The notes below the pieces were generated by a model that worked only from the letters and a program-made list of their open reading frames with translations, searched no databases and had not been told where the DNA came from. 64,000 nucleotides of DNA, from contig CAICTM010000462.1 in NCBI GenBank assembly GCA_903772945.1, forward strand, positions 1 through 64,000, given 5' to 3'. Position numbers and translations under genes: made by a program. This DNA is from Seminavis robusta (lineage: Eukaryota; Bacillariophyta; Bacillariophyceae; Naviculales; Naviculaceae). This document shows, one piece after another, positions 1-11,724 of this stretch (positions are counted from its first letter, which is position 1; each line of letters starts with the position of its first letter).

Positions 1-709
1 AAAAGAGAGAGATTTCCGTGCTTTAATCTCCATCGTAGATTTCGCATAAGTCATCCACCACACTCTTTACGTTATTCCATGTCCTGTTTGTCTTGATCCT
101 TCGCAGAACTTTCTTCTTCACTTCATGATAACTCCGAGTTCTCCTTCCTCTTCGGCATCTTCTCGAGAAGGTCCTTGATGTATTCTTCGTCCGATATCTT
201 GAACCCATCCTTCGCTAGCTTCTTGGTTTCACGTCGAGTCCAATTTCGAACTTCTTTGGGTTTTTCTTGATGTCCATCTTTATTGCGTAGTATTCCGTTC
301 GTCGAGCTGCTACCTCCCCACTGTCTTCAGCATCGTAGAGGTCCAGCATGGACTCCCACATGCCTTTGAATTTCCCAGCAGCAGGTCAGTCGTTTGGTGT
401 GAGGCCAGTAGGTCGAAGGCGATTTGCCCTTCGATGGTCTCCATTGATCGAATCCAGCATATTCCAGCAGCCTTGCTGTTTTCTTCTGCAGACTTTCGAT
501 CTTTTCTACTTCGTCGTCCGACAACTTGCCCGTACCTGTAGGGTTTTCCCAGTTGTCGGTTTGATCTCCGTAGAGTCTTTCATCAGTTCTACGTACCCAT
601 ACTTCGATAAATGGGCCATCATCTTGACCTTGTAGAACCTGAACTTCTCATCTTTCCCATCGAAGATGGGATACTTGCTCGACGATGATACCTCTACCTC
701 CGTAGACAT
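1..709 (-). pseudogene. Decayed Copia-type retrotransposon gag (5' part)
   Basis: Read on the minus strand from an ATG at 709, the product starts with MSTEVEV and continues through 'YPIFDGKDEKF' and 'HLSKYGYVELM', the usual start of Ty1/Copia gag polyproteins (DUF4219/UBN2 type). Homology continues downstream but only by changing frame. One frame holds 'LSDDEVEKIE' (about 524 downwards), a second holds 'KFKGMWESMLDLYDAEDSGEV' segments (about 390-230), and further shifts and stops follow before the window edge. Gag proteins package element RNA into virus-like particles. At least three frame changes in 700 bases make this copy non-functional. The pol region, if present, lies outside the window to the left. 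Confidence 0.75.
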
Positions 710-1230
710 CTTTACTTACTTCTCAATTCTTCTCTTTCCTGTTTGACAACCTGGATCCAAGCTCACTCTTTCCTGATAGCTATCGTTTTAAAACGTGTTG
801 AAAAGGTGTGAACTTGAACGCACAATTTCTCTAATTTAATCAATATCCTTCCAGCTCTACTGTCTAGTAGACTGGCTATCTGTTTCGTTTTCTCTTTCTC
901 TCTCGTTCAGATTGTGAGCTCTACAACTGAGCTCCGATATGCATACATATACCAGGATCTTTCGATCCTTTGTTTCTCGCAGTTTCATCTGCAGATAGAT
1001 CTCGTCGATCTATCTTCCTGAAGTGCATGGTTGGCCCTGGAGGGCTTTCCCACTTTACTAAACCTATGGACCTTCATCCGTCCATCATTTGCTCCGTCCC
1101 TCGCTCTTGCTTTCATCTCTTCGACCTAACTTCCTAACTTTGTAGTTGCATCATCTAGACGACCATTGTCCTCGTTCCTCGTACTCCTGGCCATCTGATG
1201 ATGATCGGATAACCATCTGATTTGAGTCAC
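710..1230 (-). repeat. Possible 5' LTR and leader of the Copia remnant
   Basis: This stretch lies immediately upstream of the gag start, where a 5' LTR and primer-binding site would sit. A TGTTG at 796-800 (CAACA on the minus strand) is a plausible LTR end. The outer boundary is not resolved: no matching terminal motif or convincing initiator-tRNA complement was found, and the second LTR is outside the window. A short direct repeat (CCATCTGAT at about 1191 and 1213) lies near the far end. Placement rests on position only. Confidence 0.25.
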
Positions 1231-1389
1231 ACATCCCCAATCACGAACCGTGATTGTGGATCCCGAGTCGTCTGTCCGTCATACGAAAATACCTTTCTGA
1301 CAGACTGCTTTTTTTGTGGGTTTGTCTCGGCGTTCGCCTTCCCATTCATTCATTCGGAGCCAAGCCAAGAGCCATTGATCTGCTTGACC

Positions 1390-2378
1390 ATGGCAGTAAT
1401 AGACGACGATTCGCAGGCCCAAGCATCGGCGCCTCTAATCACCGATGTGGAGCGGGTAGAAGTGCTGGCCCCATCGTCGCTTCCGGAGGGATACGGCTTG
1501 GAAGTGAGCACCATCAGCAGCATGGGCGACGTAGTGCACTCGAGTGTGATAGTGGTGAGTCTTGTTAGTGGCGCTTGAGGCATTCCGATTGGAATGGTGG
1601 GCCCGTGGGAGGAGCGACTCCGTAGTAGGAAACGTCTTTTTTTCTCTCTCTCTCTCTTTGTTTCGGCCCGGTTGGTCTCGATTATTCTCACGAGCTTGGC
1701 CGACTCACTCTACTATGTTTCTTTGTTTCTATCATCCCTGAACCGCAGCCCGAAGGTGGAGTCTCGGAAGGAGAACGGTTCACCGCCAACCTTGTAGGTG
1801 CTTCGGGGAGTACAGCTACGAGCACTCGGTACATGGACATTCCCAATGATCGATGGAGAGATGATATCTTGAGTTGCTTTCGCTTTGGCTGCTGTCACCC
1901 CGTCATTTGCATGGGGCTCTTTTGCTTTCCGGTTCCGTTGGGGCAAGTCATGACGAGAATGAATCTGACATGGATTGGAGATTATAGAGATTCCGAAACA
2001 CAAACAATCCGCATCTCAGCCTTCAAGGTGGTCATGTTCATTCTTATAATCTACCTCGCTGGACAGTACCTGACGGCACAAAGCTTGTGGAAGGAATTGT
2101 GGGAGCTTCCCTTGCCAATTTTCCTTCCCATGTCTTGGTGGGATTTCTGCTTTTGGGTATATTGCTTCTTTGTCGTCATGAAAACACGATCCTACATTCG
2201 TCGTCGGTATTCCATCCCCGAAACCGTGTGCGCGGGCTGCGAGGATTGCTGCTGCGCCTTCTTTTGCCTCCCTTTGACCGTTTGTCAAATGGCACGGCAT
2301 ACCGCCGATTACGATACCTACCGTGCCTCGGCTTGTTCCGAAAATGGTCTACCCATCAATGCTCCAACCATTGTGTAG
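1390..2378 (+). CDS. PLAC8-domain (Cys-rich) membrane protein
   Basis: Two exons are inferred: 1390-1554 and 1749-2378. The intron starts GTGAGT and ends CCGCAG, is phase 0, and joining the exons gives 264 residues. The ATG at 1390 opens a Ser/acidic N-terminus of about 80 residues. The C-terminal 180 residues match the PLAC8 family: a GCCHPVICMG-type Cys cluster, two hydrophobic segments (about residues 145-165 and 180-200), a second Cys cluster (CAGCEDCCCAFFC) and a terminal ARHTADYD stretch. PLAC8 proteins are small membrane proteins linked in plants to metal transport and cell-size control; the role here is unknown. The family call is strong. The exact start is less certain because it rests on the first ATG of the exon. 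Confidence 0.8.
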
Positions 2379-3736
2379 ACACAGGGCTATTCAAACTGTA
2401 TCTATTTTCCGGCTTTCATGTCATTTTGAATTGTTGCAACAAGGAACCAAAAACAGAAATGCTAACATACGTTCATTGGGATCAAGCAAACCGGCTCTAC
2501 CCTTGAGGTACTTGGATATTTTTCATTCATAAATCATAAGTGCACACGTCCTTTGCAGGTATTAATAGCTGCCGAGGTGCTACCTAAAGTCAATCGAATC
2601 GAATCTATATTACGTGTGTAGATTTCGGTACCGCACGGTAGTTGTTCATGATCCACTAAGCAGAGGGTGGGGGCAGGGGTTTAATGACTACCATGCGTGT
2701 GTGGACACGACGAAAGCAGTATTTCAAGGTATAGATTTGATTTTCGAGCTAGTTGCAAATGCTTTCGTTCAAAGAGGTTGTAGAACGAGGATTAGTCCTC
2801 TGGCAGCGTAGCTAAGGTAGTTATGGTCAGCTGGGTGGTAATCCTGGTGTGGACTGCATGGTACCAGGTGTTGCCTTACTACAGGTACCGTAGGAGCTAG
2901 ACTTGATGATCATGCGGAAGTAGGTCCGAAGGTCAAGAGGTTGTCTGCCCATTGCTTACCCCATGCCCACTCTGGATGGGATCCACTCCTGGACCCATGT
3001 AAGTACATGCCCCACTCCTGGGTCGACACCTGGCACCACCCCAGGACTCGACTCGACTCATCCCTCCCCTACTCCAGGACCCATCAAAGATTCAACATCA
3101 GACCCGAGACCAGGACATGTGTCTATCCGTCAGGCCCCACTCTGAGATCCACTCCTGGGCCCATTGATACTCCATACGGTACCAGGTACCCCACTCTACT
3201 ACATGTGGAGGTCTCACATCGTCACCCTCTGTCGTATCAGCTCCCACTCCGGGATCAACACCGGACCCCTCTCCAAGATTGACTCATTTTGGGCCGACAC
3301 CAGGCCCAAACACCTTTTAACCACTTCGCTGGCTTTTGTAAAACCGTTCGCTGAAACACGTACCGGTACTCGGTCGAGTGACGAATGGTAACGATTGGAA
3401 AGCCCAGATCTGTGATTGGCGGAGGGCTCAAACACTGATGCCGACCAGAACAAGGGAGAAATGCGCAGTGTCATTTTTCGGTCTAAAATCGAAGAATTCC
3501 AGTTGGCCCTTCAGTTTCGACAAGTTCTGTGTCATTGCCAGACACATCATTGCCGTGGCCGAACAGGGTAGGGTGGTTGTTCTGAACATTGGCACGTCAC
3601 AGAAAGGAAGAGATCTTCCTGATATCTTCAGAACAGAATTTGTGGAGTGGCGACACAATAAGGATTCCGACCACCATTTGCATTCCTTTGGCAAAATTAT
3701 TTGATACATTTTGCCAGTAAGAGTAGCCAAGCCAAG
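2379..3736 (+). other. Intergenic region with no recognisable gene
   Basis: Short open frames here have no recognisable domains. The main content is a degenerate Pro-Gly-encoding repeat (annotated separately). The last 300 bases are presumably the upstream region of the protease gene at 3737. Confidence 0.5.
2955..3290 (+). repeat. Degenerate ACTCCTGGACCC-type repeat
   Basis: Variants of the motif CACTCCTGGACCCA recur about every 20-50 bases. In one frame they read Thr-Pro-Gly-Pro (PTPGSTPGTTPGLDS and similar), like a collagen-type repeat. Stops and length changes break every frame, so this looks like a decayed minisatellite or remnant exon rather than a gene. Related tracts occur near 23150-23560, 33700-34210 and 37300-37435. 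Confidence 0.45.
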
Positions 3737-6434
3737 ATGAAGTCCCGCAATGCGTTTCTTTGCAAGTCCACCAGGTTTCTATTGGTCCTGAGTTGGCTTG
3801 CCTCGGATACCAATGCTTTCGTCCTACCCGCCACAAGAAATTTTGTGGATACCCCCACCAGTCGTTATCCGTCCAAGAGCAAGTTGTGCTTTCATTCCCA
3901 TGGCAATGAAGAAGGTTCTCGGAGGCGCAAACGAGACATGTAAGAGAGGAGATAATTGGTTTTTGCAATGGGGGTATCATTTTGGATTTTTTTGGTTTTG
4001 CAAAATTCTGACATTCTTGCTGTCACCTTGCCTTGCTTTCATTTTGATACAGTCTACGCAAGAGATTGCGAGAATCCTCCGTGATATCCAGTGGATGGCG
4101 CCAACGACGAAAAAGTCAACAACTGGTATCACCGTCTGTGGCGTTGCAGAATGGAAAAAATGACGACGACAATAGCAACAACAATAAAGATGATGACCTC
4201 AGCAGTAATAAACTGCCGCAATTCTTGGAACCCTACAACCAGCGATTGGACGCTTTTTTGGAAAAGTGCAGCGAGTATTGGCAGCAGCTTCAAACCAAAT
4301 TCCCCTTTCTCAAAGAAATTCCTGAATGGTTTGGCAATATCCGAGAACGATTGACGTGGGGAGTTTTGAGTTTTGTTGCTGGCATTGTTTTTACCATTGG
4401 AGCCATTTTTATCCCCGTCTACAACCAAGTAGAAACTCTGACCGAACCAGTCACTCTCTTTGAGACCATTCTCAGTGATTTGGACCGTGGCTATGTGGAA
4501 GAAGTCGATACCAACAAATTGTTTGAAACTGGAATCTCGGCCATGTTGCGGTGAGTTGGATGGTCAGCTACATCATGTTGTAGTTTGAAATAGTATTGTT
4601 TTACAGTCGCTCACCTTACAATCTTTGCTTCCTGGATCACAGCTCCCTTGATCCATACACGGAGTTTGAAGGAAGACAACAAGCCACGGATTTGACGGAA
4701 AGCATCGAGGGAAAGTATGGAGGTGTAGGATTGGTCATTTCAGGGCGTGTAACACCTGAGAAAAAGACGCCAGCAAAACTCAACGTCCCGGCTGATCAGG
4801 CAACACCGGTAGGAGCCAAAGAGGGTGACATGGACAGCATGGGCAATGCAGTAGACGAGTTGGAAGATTATCTTGACGAAGATGGTGAAGAAATCGATGC
4901 CGAAGAACGTGCCTTCTTCAAAAAGCAGTCGCAGTTGGCTCGGGATCGTGGGATTCATGTCGTCTCGGCATTTGAAGGGTACGCTTTTGATTATGGAATG
5001 AGGGTCGGTGACAAGTTGGAATCTATTGACGACAAAAAAATCACTGCAGACTTTACTGTAGAGGACGTTCGCAACACACTTCGTGGGGAACCGGGAACTC
5101 TGGTGACCATTTCCTTTACCCGCGAAGGGGTAGAAGGCGTCCAGTCTGTGACCATGCCTCGGCAGATTGTGCGTGTGCGAGATGTCAAACTGGCCACTCT
5201 GCTCGGAGATCCACGTGATGGGATGGGTTACATTCAGCTTTCCGGATTTGCCTCCCAAACAGGAGCGGAAATGCGTAACGCCATTTTGACACTCCAGCAA
5301 GCGGCACTGGATGCCAGCAATGGAGAGCACACATTGCAGGGTTTGGTTTTGGATTTAAGAGGAAATCCTGGTGGTTTGCTCACCTCCGCCGTGGATGTAT
5401 CATCGCTTTTGGTACCCAAGGGAAGTGATATTGTGTCAGCTAGAGGTAGAGGTTTCCCTGGCGTTCTCTATCGCAGTCGAGTGGACCCTATTCTGGATTA
5501 TTCCCAGACCAAACTGGCAGTGCTCGTCAACGACCGAACTGCATCCGCTGCCGAGATTGTTTCTGGTGCCATTCAAGATCTCGATGTTGGGATCATCGTT
5601 GGAACCGATCGGACCTTTGGCAAGGGCCTAGTGCAAAACGTGGAAGAGCTACCGTTCGACACGGCGCTCAAGTTTACCGTCGCCAAGTACTACACACCAA
5701 GTGGCCGCTGCATTCAAGGCATCCAATACAAGGAGGGAGGAGGCTTAGGCGCCAACTCTCGCTACATCGAAAAGAAGGTGGCGGAGAAAGATCGAGGTGT
5801 TTTCTACACCAAATTGGGCCGGCCGGTGCAAGATGGAGGTGGCATTGAAGCAGACTTGAAGGTAGCTGCCCCCAAGGCTTCCGCATTGGAAGTCACACTC
5901 TTGAGGTCAAACATGATTGCAGATTTTGCTGCTCAATGGAGTCGCTCGCACGAATTGAGCAACAAGTTCGAGGTGGACGACGATACGTACCGCGAATTCC
6001 AAAAGTTTGTGAGTCAAAAGCAGCAGCAAGGAGAAATCAAGTTGGAAGCTTTGTACAATGGTCCTATTGTTGACTTGAAGAAGGTCTTACAGCAAAGCGG
6101 CTACAAAGGATCTGAAAAAGAGCTTGATCGCTTGAAGCAAACCATCGTGAGAGAGGTCATGAAGGACTTTGATCGTTACAAAACTGATATCAAGGAAGAT
6201 ATTACACAGAGTATCCTCGCACGGTACCTGCCAGAGAGCATGCTCATCGAACGTGGGGTCAAGACTGATGTACAAGTCAAGGAAGCCGTGAAACTGCTCT
6301 CCAATTCCCGCAGATTCGACAGAATCCTGGCGAAAGGCAGTTCCCAGGAGAATGTGGAGACGAGTAGTTTGAAGGTGGCGAGTACTGAGGCTGGTAAAGA
6401 CACTGAAGGGGCCAAACTCAATGTGAAGTGGTAA
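3737..6434 (+). CDS. ctpA: Plastid C-terminal processing peptidase (S41A, CtpA-like)
   Basis: Three exons: 3737-3939, 4053-4550 and 4643-6434. Both introns have GTAAGA/GTGAGT donors and CAG acceptors, and joining gives 830 residues. CtpA removes the C-terminal tail of photosystem II D1 precursor in plastids. The N-terminus has a signal peptide ending DTNA-FVLP, the diatom Ala-Phe plastid motif. A membrane segment follows at about residues 170-192. The CtpA hallmark SLDPYTEFE is next, then a PDZ domain and the S41 core. Within the core are LRGNPGGLL, TASAAEIVSG with nucleophile Ser535 and Glu538, and FGKGLVQ with general-base Lys561. The Ser-Lys spacing of 26 is one more than in E. coli Tsp. 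Odd features are an acidic insert of about 60 residues at the front of the PDZ domain and a charged C-terminal extension of about 150 residues. Assignment is firm; D1 as substrate is inferred from the family. Confidence 0.92.
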
Positions 6435-7786
6435 CGGGGTCCTGTTGATCCCAGGCGGTGTTGGACGGAGATCGCTCTGTCTATTTTGTGGCACACCATG
6501 TACATTATGACGACAACAGCAAGACAAGAAACAAGATAAACTAGAGGTGCTGAGAGCGTCACAACAGGCACATCCAAAAATATCATACAACACAAACAAA
6601 GGTTAAACTAGAGTGCTCGTTAATTGCATGCAAGCTTGGCACTTCTCGAACTGTTCGTGGGCTGACCTATCGGCGTTCTGTTGCAGATTCACGCCAAATA
6701 AAAGTAGTTTTATTGCAACGAAAGTATCTTCTTGTGACTTTTCACGCACATCCCACCCGCCATTGTTAGGGTCGGGTGATGGAGGTTCACTTTGTCCGAT
6801 AACACTATCGAAACACGACGGAAGAGGTTTGCAAACACTGCGTGGAGGGCCTGCAGCACATGCTGTTTCACAAAGGGGCATATCGGTACGTCCGGCGCTT
6901 GCATCTGGTGCGTCCACCACGAAACCTAACAAGGGCTTGAGTCGAGTCGAGTCATACTCCTAGTAGTCCATAGTTGCCTCCTTCAAATAAATGTAGACGT
7001 GATCTCGAAAGTGCAAGTTTCCTCGTTTCCTCCACCGCGTCTCACTTTCTGGTGTGTTTGCTTGCGTTCTTGACGTGAGTTCTTTCACCTGTATTGTTTC
7101 AAGGAGTAAGTCTACTCCTTGTAGCGGTGAATTAGCCTTGAACCATTTACAGGCGAAGAACTCGGACCGCAAGCACACTCGAGTGGGATACACGTATACA
7201 CGTACAGTACGTACGAGCACGCTTCCTATGCAAGCTTCAACTCAGCCGCCATTGACATAGGAAGCTCTCGAAACGTAGACTACCAATGATGTACATGTAG
7301 CTAGCCCATGGTTCGCTGAGGAAACCAAGAGCATGTTCTGGGCCCACTAGCTATCTTCTACTCGATAGCACCACGCCACGTCTACCGATAGCATCCAATG
7401 GATATCGAGGAAGGAGCAACGATACTGGCTCATCACTGTGTTGACCTCTGTTACCGTACGGTGAGGCCACCGGCACCCAGCGCACCAAGGAAGTCGCGAT
7501 CATGTTCGTTCCGAGTGTACCGGATCGCCGCTACCAGGGGATCTGCCAGAAGCCCAGATCTGAGAATTGGGAAGGATGTGGAAGAACATGCGCAACAATA
7601 ATCTACGAATGGCTTCACGTGTATGTATATGTAAATGTATAAAGTCCGCTAGGTAACTAGTTACTTGTACTGCATTGCCCCAGGTCGGACCAAGAGCAAC
7701 GAGAAAGCAAAAGCCCAGCATGTGGAACATGAATCTATGAAGAAAGAAGATACAAACTGGTTGATTGAAGATTCGACAGGCAAGAT
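6435..7786 (+). other. Intergenic region with no recognisable gene
   Basis: It holds the 3' flank of the protease gene and several short open frames on both strands without domains or plausible splice partners. TAGCTAGC-like and GTACGTAC-like short palindromes occur around 7190-7350. Confidence 0.45.
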
Positions 7787-8278
7787 CTAGATCCGACGGG
7801 ATATGTAAAAGCCATTGCCCGCAGAGTTGGTTCCTTGGAGGTTATGAGGTCCCCGCTGGTCTCGTGTTCTGGATGCAGGAGCAGTGGTGGGCTCACTGCT
7901 GCTGCCCTCGAGTGCCTTGGTAGCACCTGAGAACTTGTTGATGGACACGGACGCCCACACGTTGTTCACGTAGTATGGATCCATTTGGATGAAACGCTCG
8001 CAATCTTCTCGGGAAGCCTTGACCAAGAAGCAAGATCCAATCATGGTGATGCCATCGGGTGCAAGCATTGGCACGGAAGCTTGTTTGCGGACGAAACAAC
8101 GGTGGCTCTGCAACGACGTGGCAATCTGGTAGGCATTGTGTTCGTTCAGATAGGCCATGCGATGCAGGCCACCCTTTCTCTTTCCGCCACTGGGATCATG
8201 GACAATGCGATCGGGGCCGTCCATGCAGTACACGGTCCACAGTTGAGCATTGGCAGGAGAGAAAGCACCAGATATCAT
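7787..8278 (-). CDS. YciI-like domain protein
   Basis: From the first ATG in frame (8278) the product is 163 residues. It matches the YciI family, a ferredoxin-like fold. A leading strand reads LWTVYCMDGPD; Arg and His residues follow (GLHRMAYLNEH); next come a GSCFLV strand, a Glu-Asp-Cys-Glu helix ending in DPYY, and the closing ASVSINKFSG. In bacterial YciI the DPY motif and a His line a presumed active site, but the reaction is unknown. The open frame continues 46 codons upstream without another ATG and contains a hydrophobic stretch ending SGAFSP, so an upstream exon with a plastid signal is possible. The C-terminal 50 residues are low complexity. Domain call is good; start is uncertain. 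Confidence 0.7.
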   Translation of the reverse strand: MISGAFSPANAQLWTVYCMDGPDRIVHDPSGGKRKGGLHRMAYLNEHNAYQIATSLQSHRCFVRKQASVPMLAPDGITMIGSCFLVKASREDCERFIQMDPYYVNNVWASVSINKFSGATKALEGSSSEPTTAPASRTRDQRGPHNLQGTNSAGNGFYISRRI

Positions 8279-10321
8279 GGTAAGAATGGTAACTTGAAAG
8301 ATTGTTCCGATCGAGTTGGCGGTGATAAAATGGTTTGGTATGGGAAGCACTTGCTCGTCAACTGAGATTGTGGCCCCAGTGAAGGCTTGCGGTCCGAGGC
8401 TCTTTGAGGGAGGCAAAGAAAAGTGCGAAGTTACAATGTTTCAATAACTTCCTGTCCGCAGACTGTCGCAAAATGAATGGAAAGATCTTCTGGTTCTCTG
8501 TTCTCTGTCAAACCATAACCATGGACAAGATACTATTAAAATAGCTAGCTCTGGCTAGTCCCGCTGTACTGTGCATGTGGGCGGGCCTGGAAAAAGATCC
8601 TCCGAAAATTGTCTGGATGAAAGCTGTAGAAAACAGGCATTATCGACGGAGTTCAATAGAAATAGGGGACAGATTCTTAGCGGGCTTGTGCATAAATAAA
8701 TCCAAAAAGATCATCAAGCCCCGACAATTATTGACACCTTCCAGGCTTCCAGGAGGAACCTTCTCAGAAACTTTTTGAAATGTCTTCAACCTTCAACTCC
8801 CCACTACCAGTACTCGGCTCTCGGCTGCACCTGTCTGTAACACATACGGTACCTGTAGTATGTAGTATGTAGTACACCAACACCAACACACCAACCACGA
8901 TCAGTGTTGAAACGTTGAAGCAAAAGAAATACAGTACTGAGTACAGTACTAGGTCCAGAGTACTCAGTAATAAATAACCAGGGGGGCAATAGTCCAGTTC
9001 AGGACACAAGGTACAAGGTGGCTTTAGAGTCCGCCTTCCATTGTAGAATACGAACGAATGTATGAATGTATCATTCCGATGTGCCCAGCGAGCTTTCGCA
9101 TTTCGCGACGTCCAATCCGGAACATCGTACCGGTACCGGTACCGGTACCGATCAAACCGGGGTGGTTGTTTTGGTAGCTATTGTAGAGTTTGGGATTGGC
9201 ATGTTGGTTGCCAGCTTTGACAGCGCTTTCGCTACTGCTGTAAGTTGTGATTAGTTAGGATGACTACCAGGTACTGGCCGTTGGTTTAATGTAGCTGGGG
9301 AATCTGAAATGGTTGCGGGGGGCTGCGCTTTTAGCTACTGAAGTGTTCCGATTTCGTTCCTGGTCCACCGTGCCACCGCAAGGGGCGGCACTAACTACAT
9401 GACATTGTACTTTCAACTTTCAACAGAATCCATCCTTTCTTCTCCTCTAAAGAATAGTCTCGCTTTGCGAGGGTAAATGGCAAATGCTCAGCATGATTGA
9501 GACTGCAATGAGGTACCGGTACGATGTAGATGCTTGGACTCACTTCAAAGGCAGAAATGCTTACTAGAGTACAGAACAGTGCAACGCCTTTGTTCCAACT
9601 TCTTTGCTTCTCGCCCTCTCTGGCGTAGTCTTAGTTGAAGGAGGTGCAGTCAAGGATCCCCAGGCAGGCATGCAGACAAAGGCTGCTTGGGTCCTTAATA
9701 TCTATCAAATGCAAGCAGCTCAGAAGCAGCAAAGAGCGAGATTGGCTGGAGATGTTCCGGGGGATCTACTAGAGTAGGGAAGCTACATGTATCTACAGAA
9801 GCAGTCGGGAGAGTGGAGACTCGGCACCTACTAGTCAACCTCCGGCATGGAGGCTCAATAGTTATTTTTTGGCACGCTCACATTTGCTGCATTTGATAGA
9901 TTTGACAGAGACAAGCATCCATGCCAGAGTTTGGTCGCCGAGTCTATTCGTTGCTGCGCAGAGATGCCATCACCCGTGCTCTGAATCAGCAGGTGCAAGA
10001 TATCCCAACGATAGCTTGGCCACCCTGCTTGAGGCCTCGTTGAGAGCAGAACGGAAGGGGGTGAAAGTCTGAAAGACGAGTCCCGGTTTGCTGAATCATC
10101 AACACGACTGGCTTGCGAGAGATCCGGTACAAAGGTTTTTTGGCTGACTGACTGATGCCAACCTGGAAAAACCTGGCTTCCACAAAGGCAACAACGCAAC
10201 AACAATGACCAGCAACACCATGGAAATGGGTAGAAATTAGCTAGCTAGCAAGTAGGCGTACTGAAGAACTTGGCGATTGGAGATAGCACCAGCTACAATA
10301 AGCAGATTGGATAAAGGAAAG
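8279..10321 (+). other. Long intergenic region with short palindromic repeats
   Basis: No gene with a recognisable domain is seen in about 2 kb. Content includes a TAGTATG microsatellite near 8855, a TACCGG tandem run at 9128-9150 and scattered GGTACC/TAGCTAGC palindromes. Some of it may be untranslated regions of the flanking genes. Confidence 0.45.
9128..9150. repeat. TACCGG tandem microsatellite
   Basis: Nearly four copies of the 6-base unit TACCGG sit head to tail. The array is self-complementary because GGTACC and ACCGGT are palindromes. The same hexamer recurs singly or doubly in many intergenic regions of the window. Confidence 0.85.
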
Positions 10322-11724
10322 ATGAGACAATGGTCTTCAGTTTTAACGATTGTACTGTGGATAGCCATCTTTGGGGTATCCACCATTTTTCGGCAAACGG
10401 CGAATTCGCACCAGCGCAAATTACAAGGTCCTTGGGATGGCCGAGTCACAACTTTTTCATCTACCGGGGTGGCAGTGCGAGAAAATTCCACCTCAGCTTC
10501 GCCCTCCAGGTCGTTCGAAGCCTATGCCTCCGTTGAACGCCCTCCAGGCAGAGACCGACAAGATGAAGCAAGCGCCGATGAAATAGTCAACATCAGCAGT
10601 GCCTTTGAGGATCCTCTGTCGTTAGGGTCGTTGGATTTTGTGGGACATAGTGGTCGATGGTACGCTCGATACCCACTTGGTGTTTGCAAAGGAGACTGCA
10701 CCACAGATGGTAAGTCCACACCGACTTTGCCAAAGCCGCACAACATTTGGGGGCAGATATCTCAACAACTTATTAGATGACTGTGAAGGGGATTTATACT
10801 GTTTTCAAAGAAGAAAATTTGAACCCTCTCCATATTGTAAAGGTGGCGAAGAGGTAGACATCGGCGCTGATTTCTGTACGTGGAACCCACTCTACCCACC
10901 ACCAGAGCCAGATCCAATACCTCCCCTATGGGCTTTTCGGCTCAAGTTGTACTGGGAAGAAGGCTATTTTTGGCAGAACGAAACCCTGGAGCGAGAATGG
11001 TGCATGATCTATAACTATGATGGATATCCGGGGAGCGGGTGAGTGAATGGGGATGCATGCTTAACCGGTGATGCACTGGCTGGATTGGTGTACACAGATT
11101 CTTACTATGTTTGGATGGCGTTTCTGCTCTTGTGGAACATTCAGTGAATGTTGGCATGGCGATGAACTAAAGAACTGTACTGCTTCCCAGGTTTATATTG
11201 GGGCATGCTTAGAGGGAGATCCTCGCCAATGGTTCACTTTTGAACCTCTCGGGCCTTACTACAGCGGCCACGACGAACATCCAGAAGTGCTCATCAAAAC
11301 CATGTCCGATTGGTGCTTGTACAGACATGAAAGTGCATTATACTTGAATCCAGAGTGCGACCCAAAGGATGAGCGACAAAGATTCTTTGCTCTTTCTGGC
11401 AGTTTTGATCCTGGCAGCCGATTTGAATTGGGACAGTTCCAGGGATATACACATGAAAACTGCCTCACGGTGAGTAGGGCTGAGAAATGGCTGTGGCTAC
11501 AAACCTGATCTTTGATGAAGTCTAACTGTTCCTCCCAATCTCAGAATGCACATCACCCAAAGTCAGGCGAAGTTATAGAGTTTCATATTTGTGAATTCGC
11601 TAGACACCGAGAGGATCAAACTAGCTTCTGGCAGATATACTCACCAACGGATGGAGAAATGGAAGCAACGGAACAAATCTATAGAGCGTTTGGGGGGACA
11701 GGGCCGGAGTTTACTTCTCCCTGA
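10322..11724 (+). CDS. Signal-anchored Cys-rich protein with trefoil-lectin-like C-terminus
   Basis: Four exons give a continuous 384-residue frame: 10322-10709, 10777-11038, 11145-11469 and 11545-11724. Introns have GTAAG/GTGAG donors. The third exon needs the acceptor ending ATTCAG at 11144; the nearer ACAG at 11097 would give an early stop. The protein starts MRQWSSVLTI with a hydrophobic signal or anchor at residues 5-22, then a disordered stretch. A Cys-rich module follows, GVCKGDCTTD..CEGDLYCFQRR...C..G....DFC, a signature recurrent in diatom and other stramenopile secreted proteins. The second half has two units with paired Cys and Trp (ECWHGDELKNC, DWCLYRHES, QRFFAL, SFWQIY) resembling a ricin-B-type beta-trefoil, a sugar-binding fold found in many non-toxic lectins. 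It is probably secreted or a type II membrane protein that binds carbohydrate; the ligand is unknown. Confidence 0.72.

Noticed and set aside
2941-3282. Open frames through the Pro-Gly-type repeat as a collagen-like gene
   Set aside because: Frames are short, broken in every register, and no flanking exons or signal peptide were found.
11098-11144. Use of the nearer acceptor (ending ACAG at 11097) for exon 3 of the Cys-rich gene
   Set aside because: It leads to a stop after about 24 codons, while the acceptor at 11144 keeps the conserved Cys/Trp frame open.
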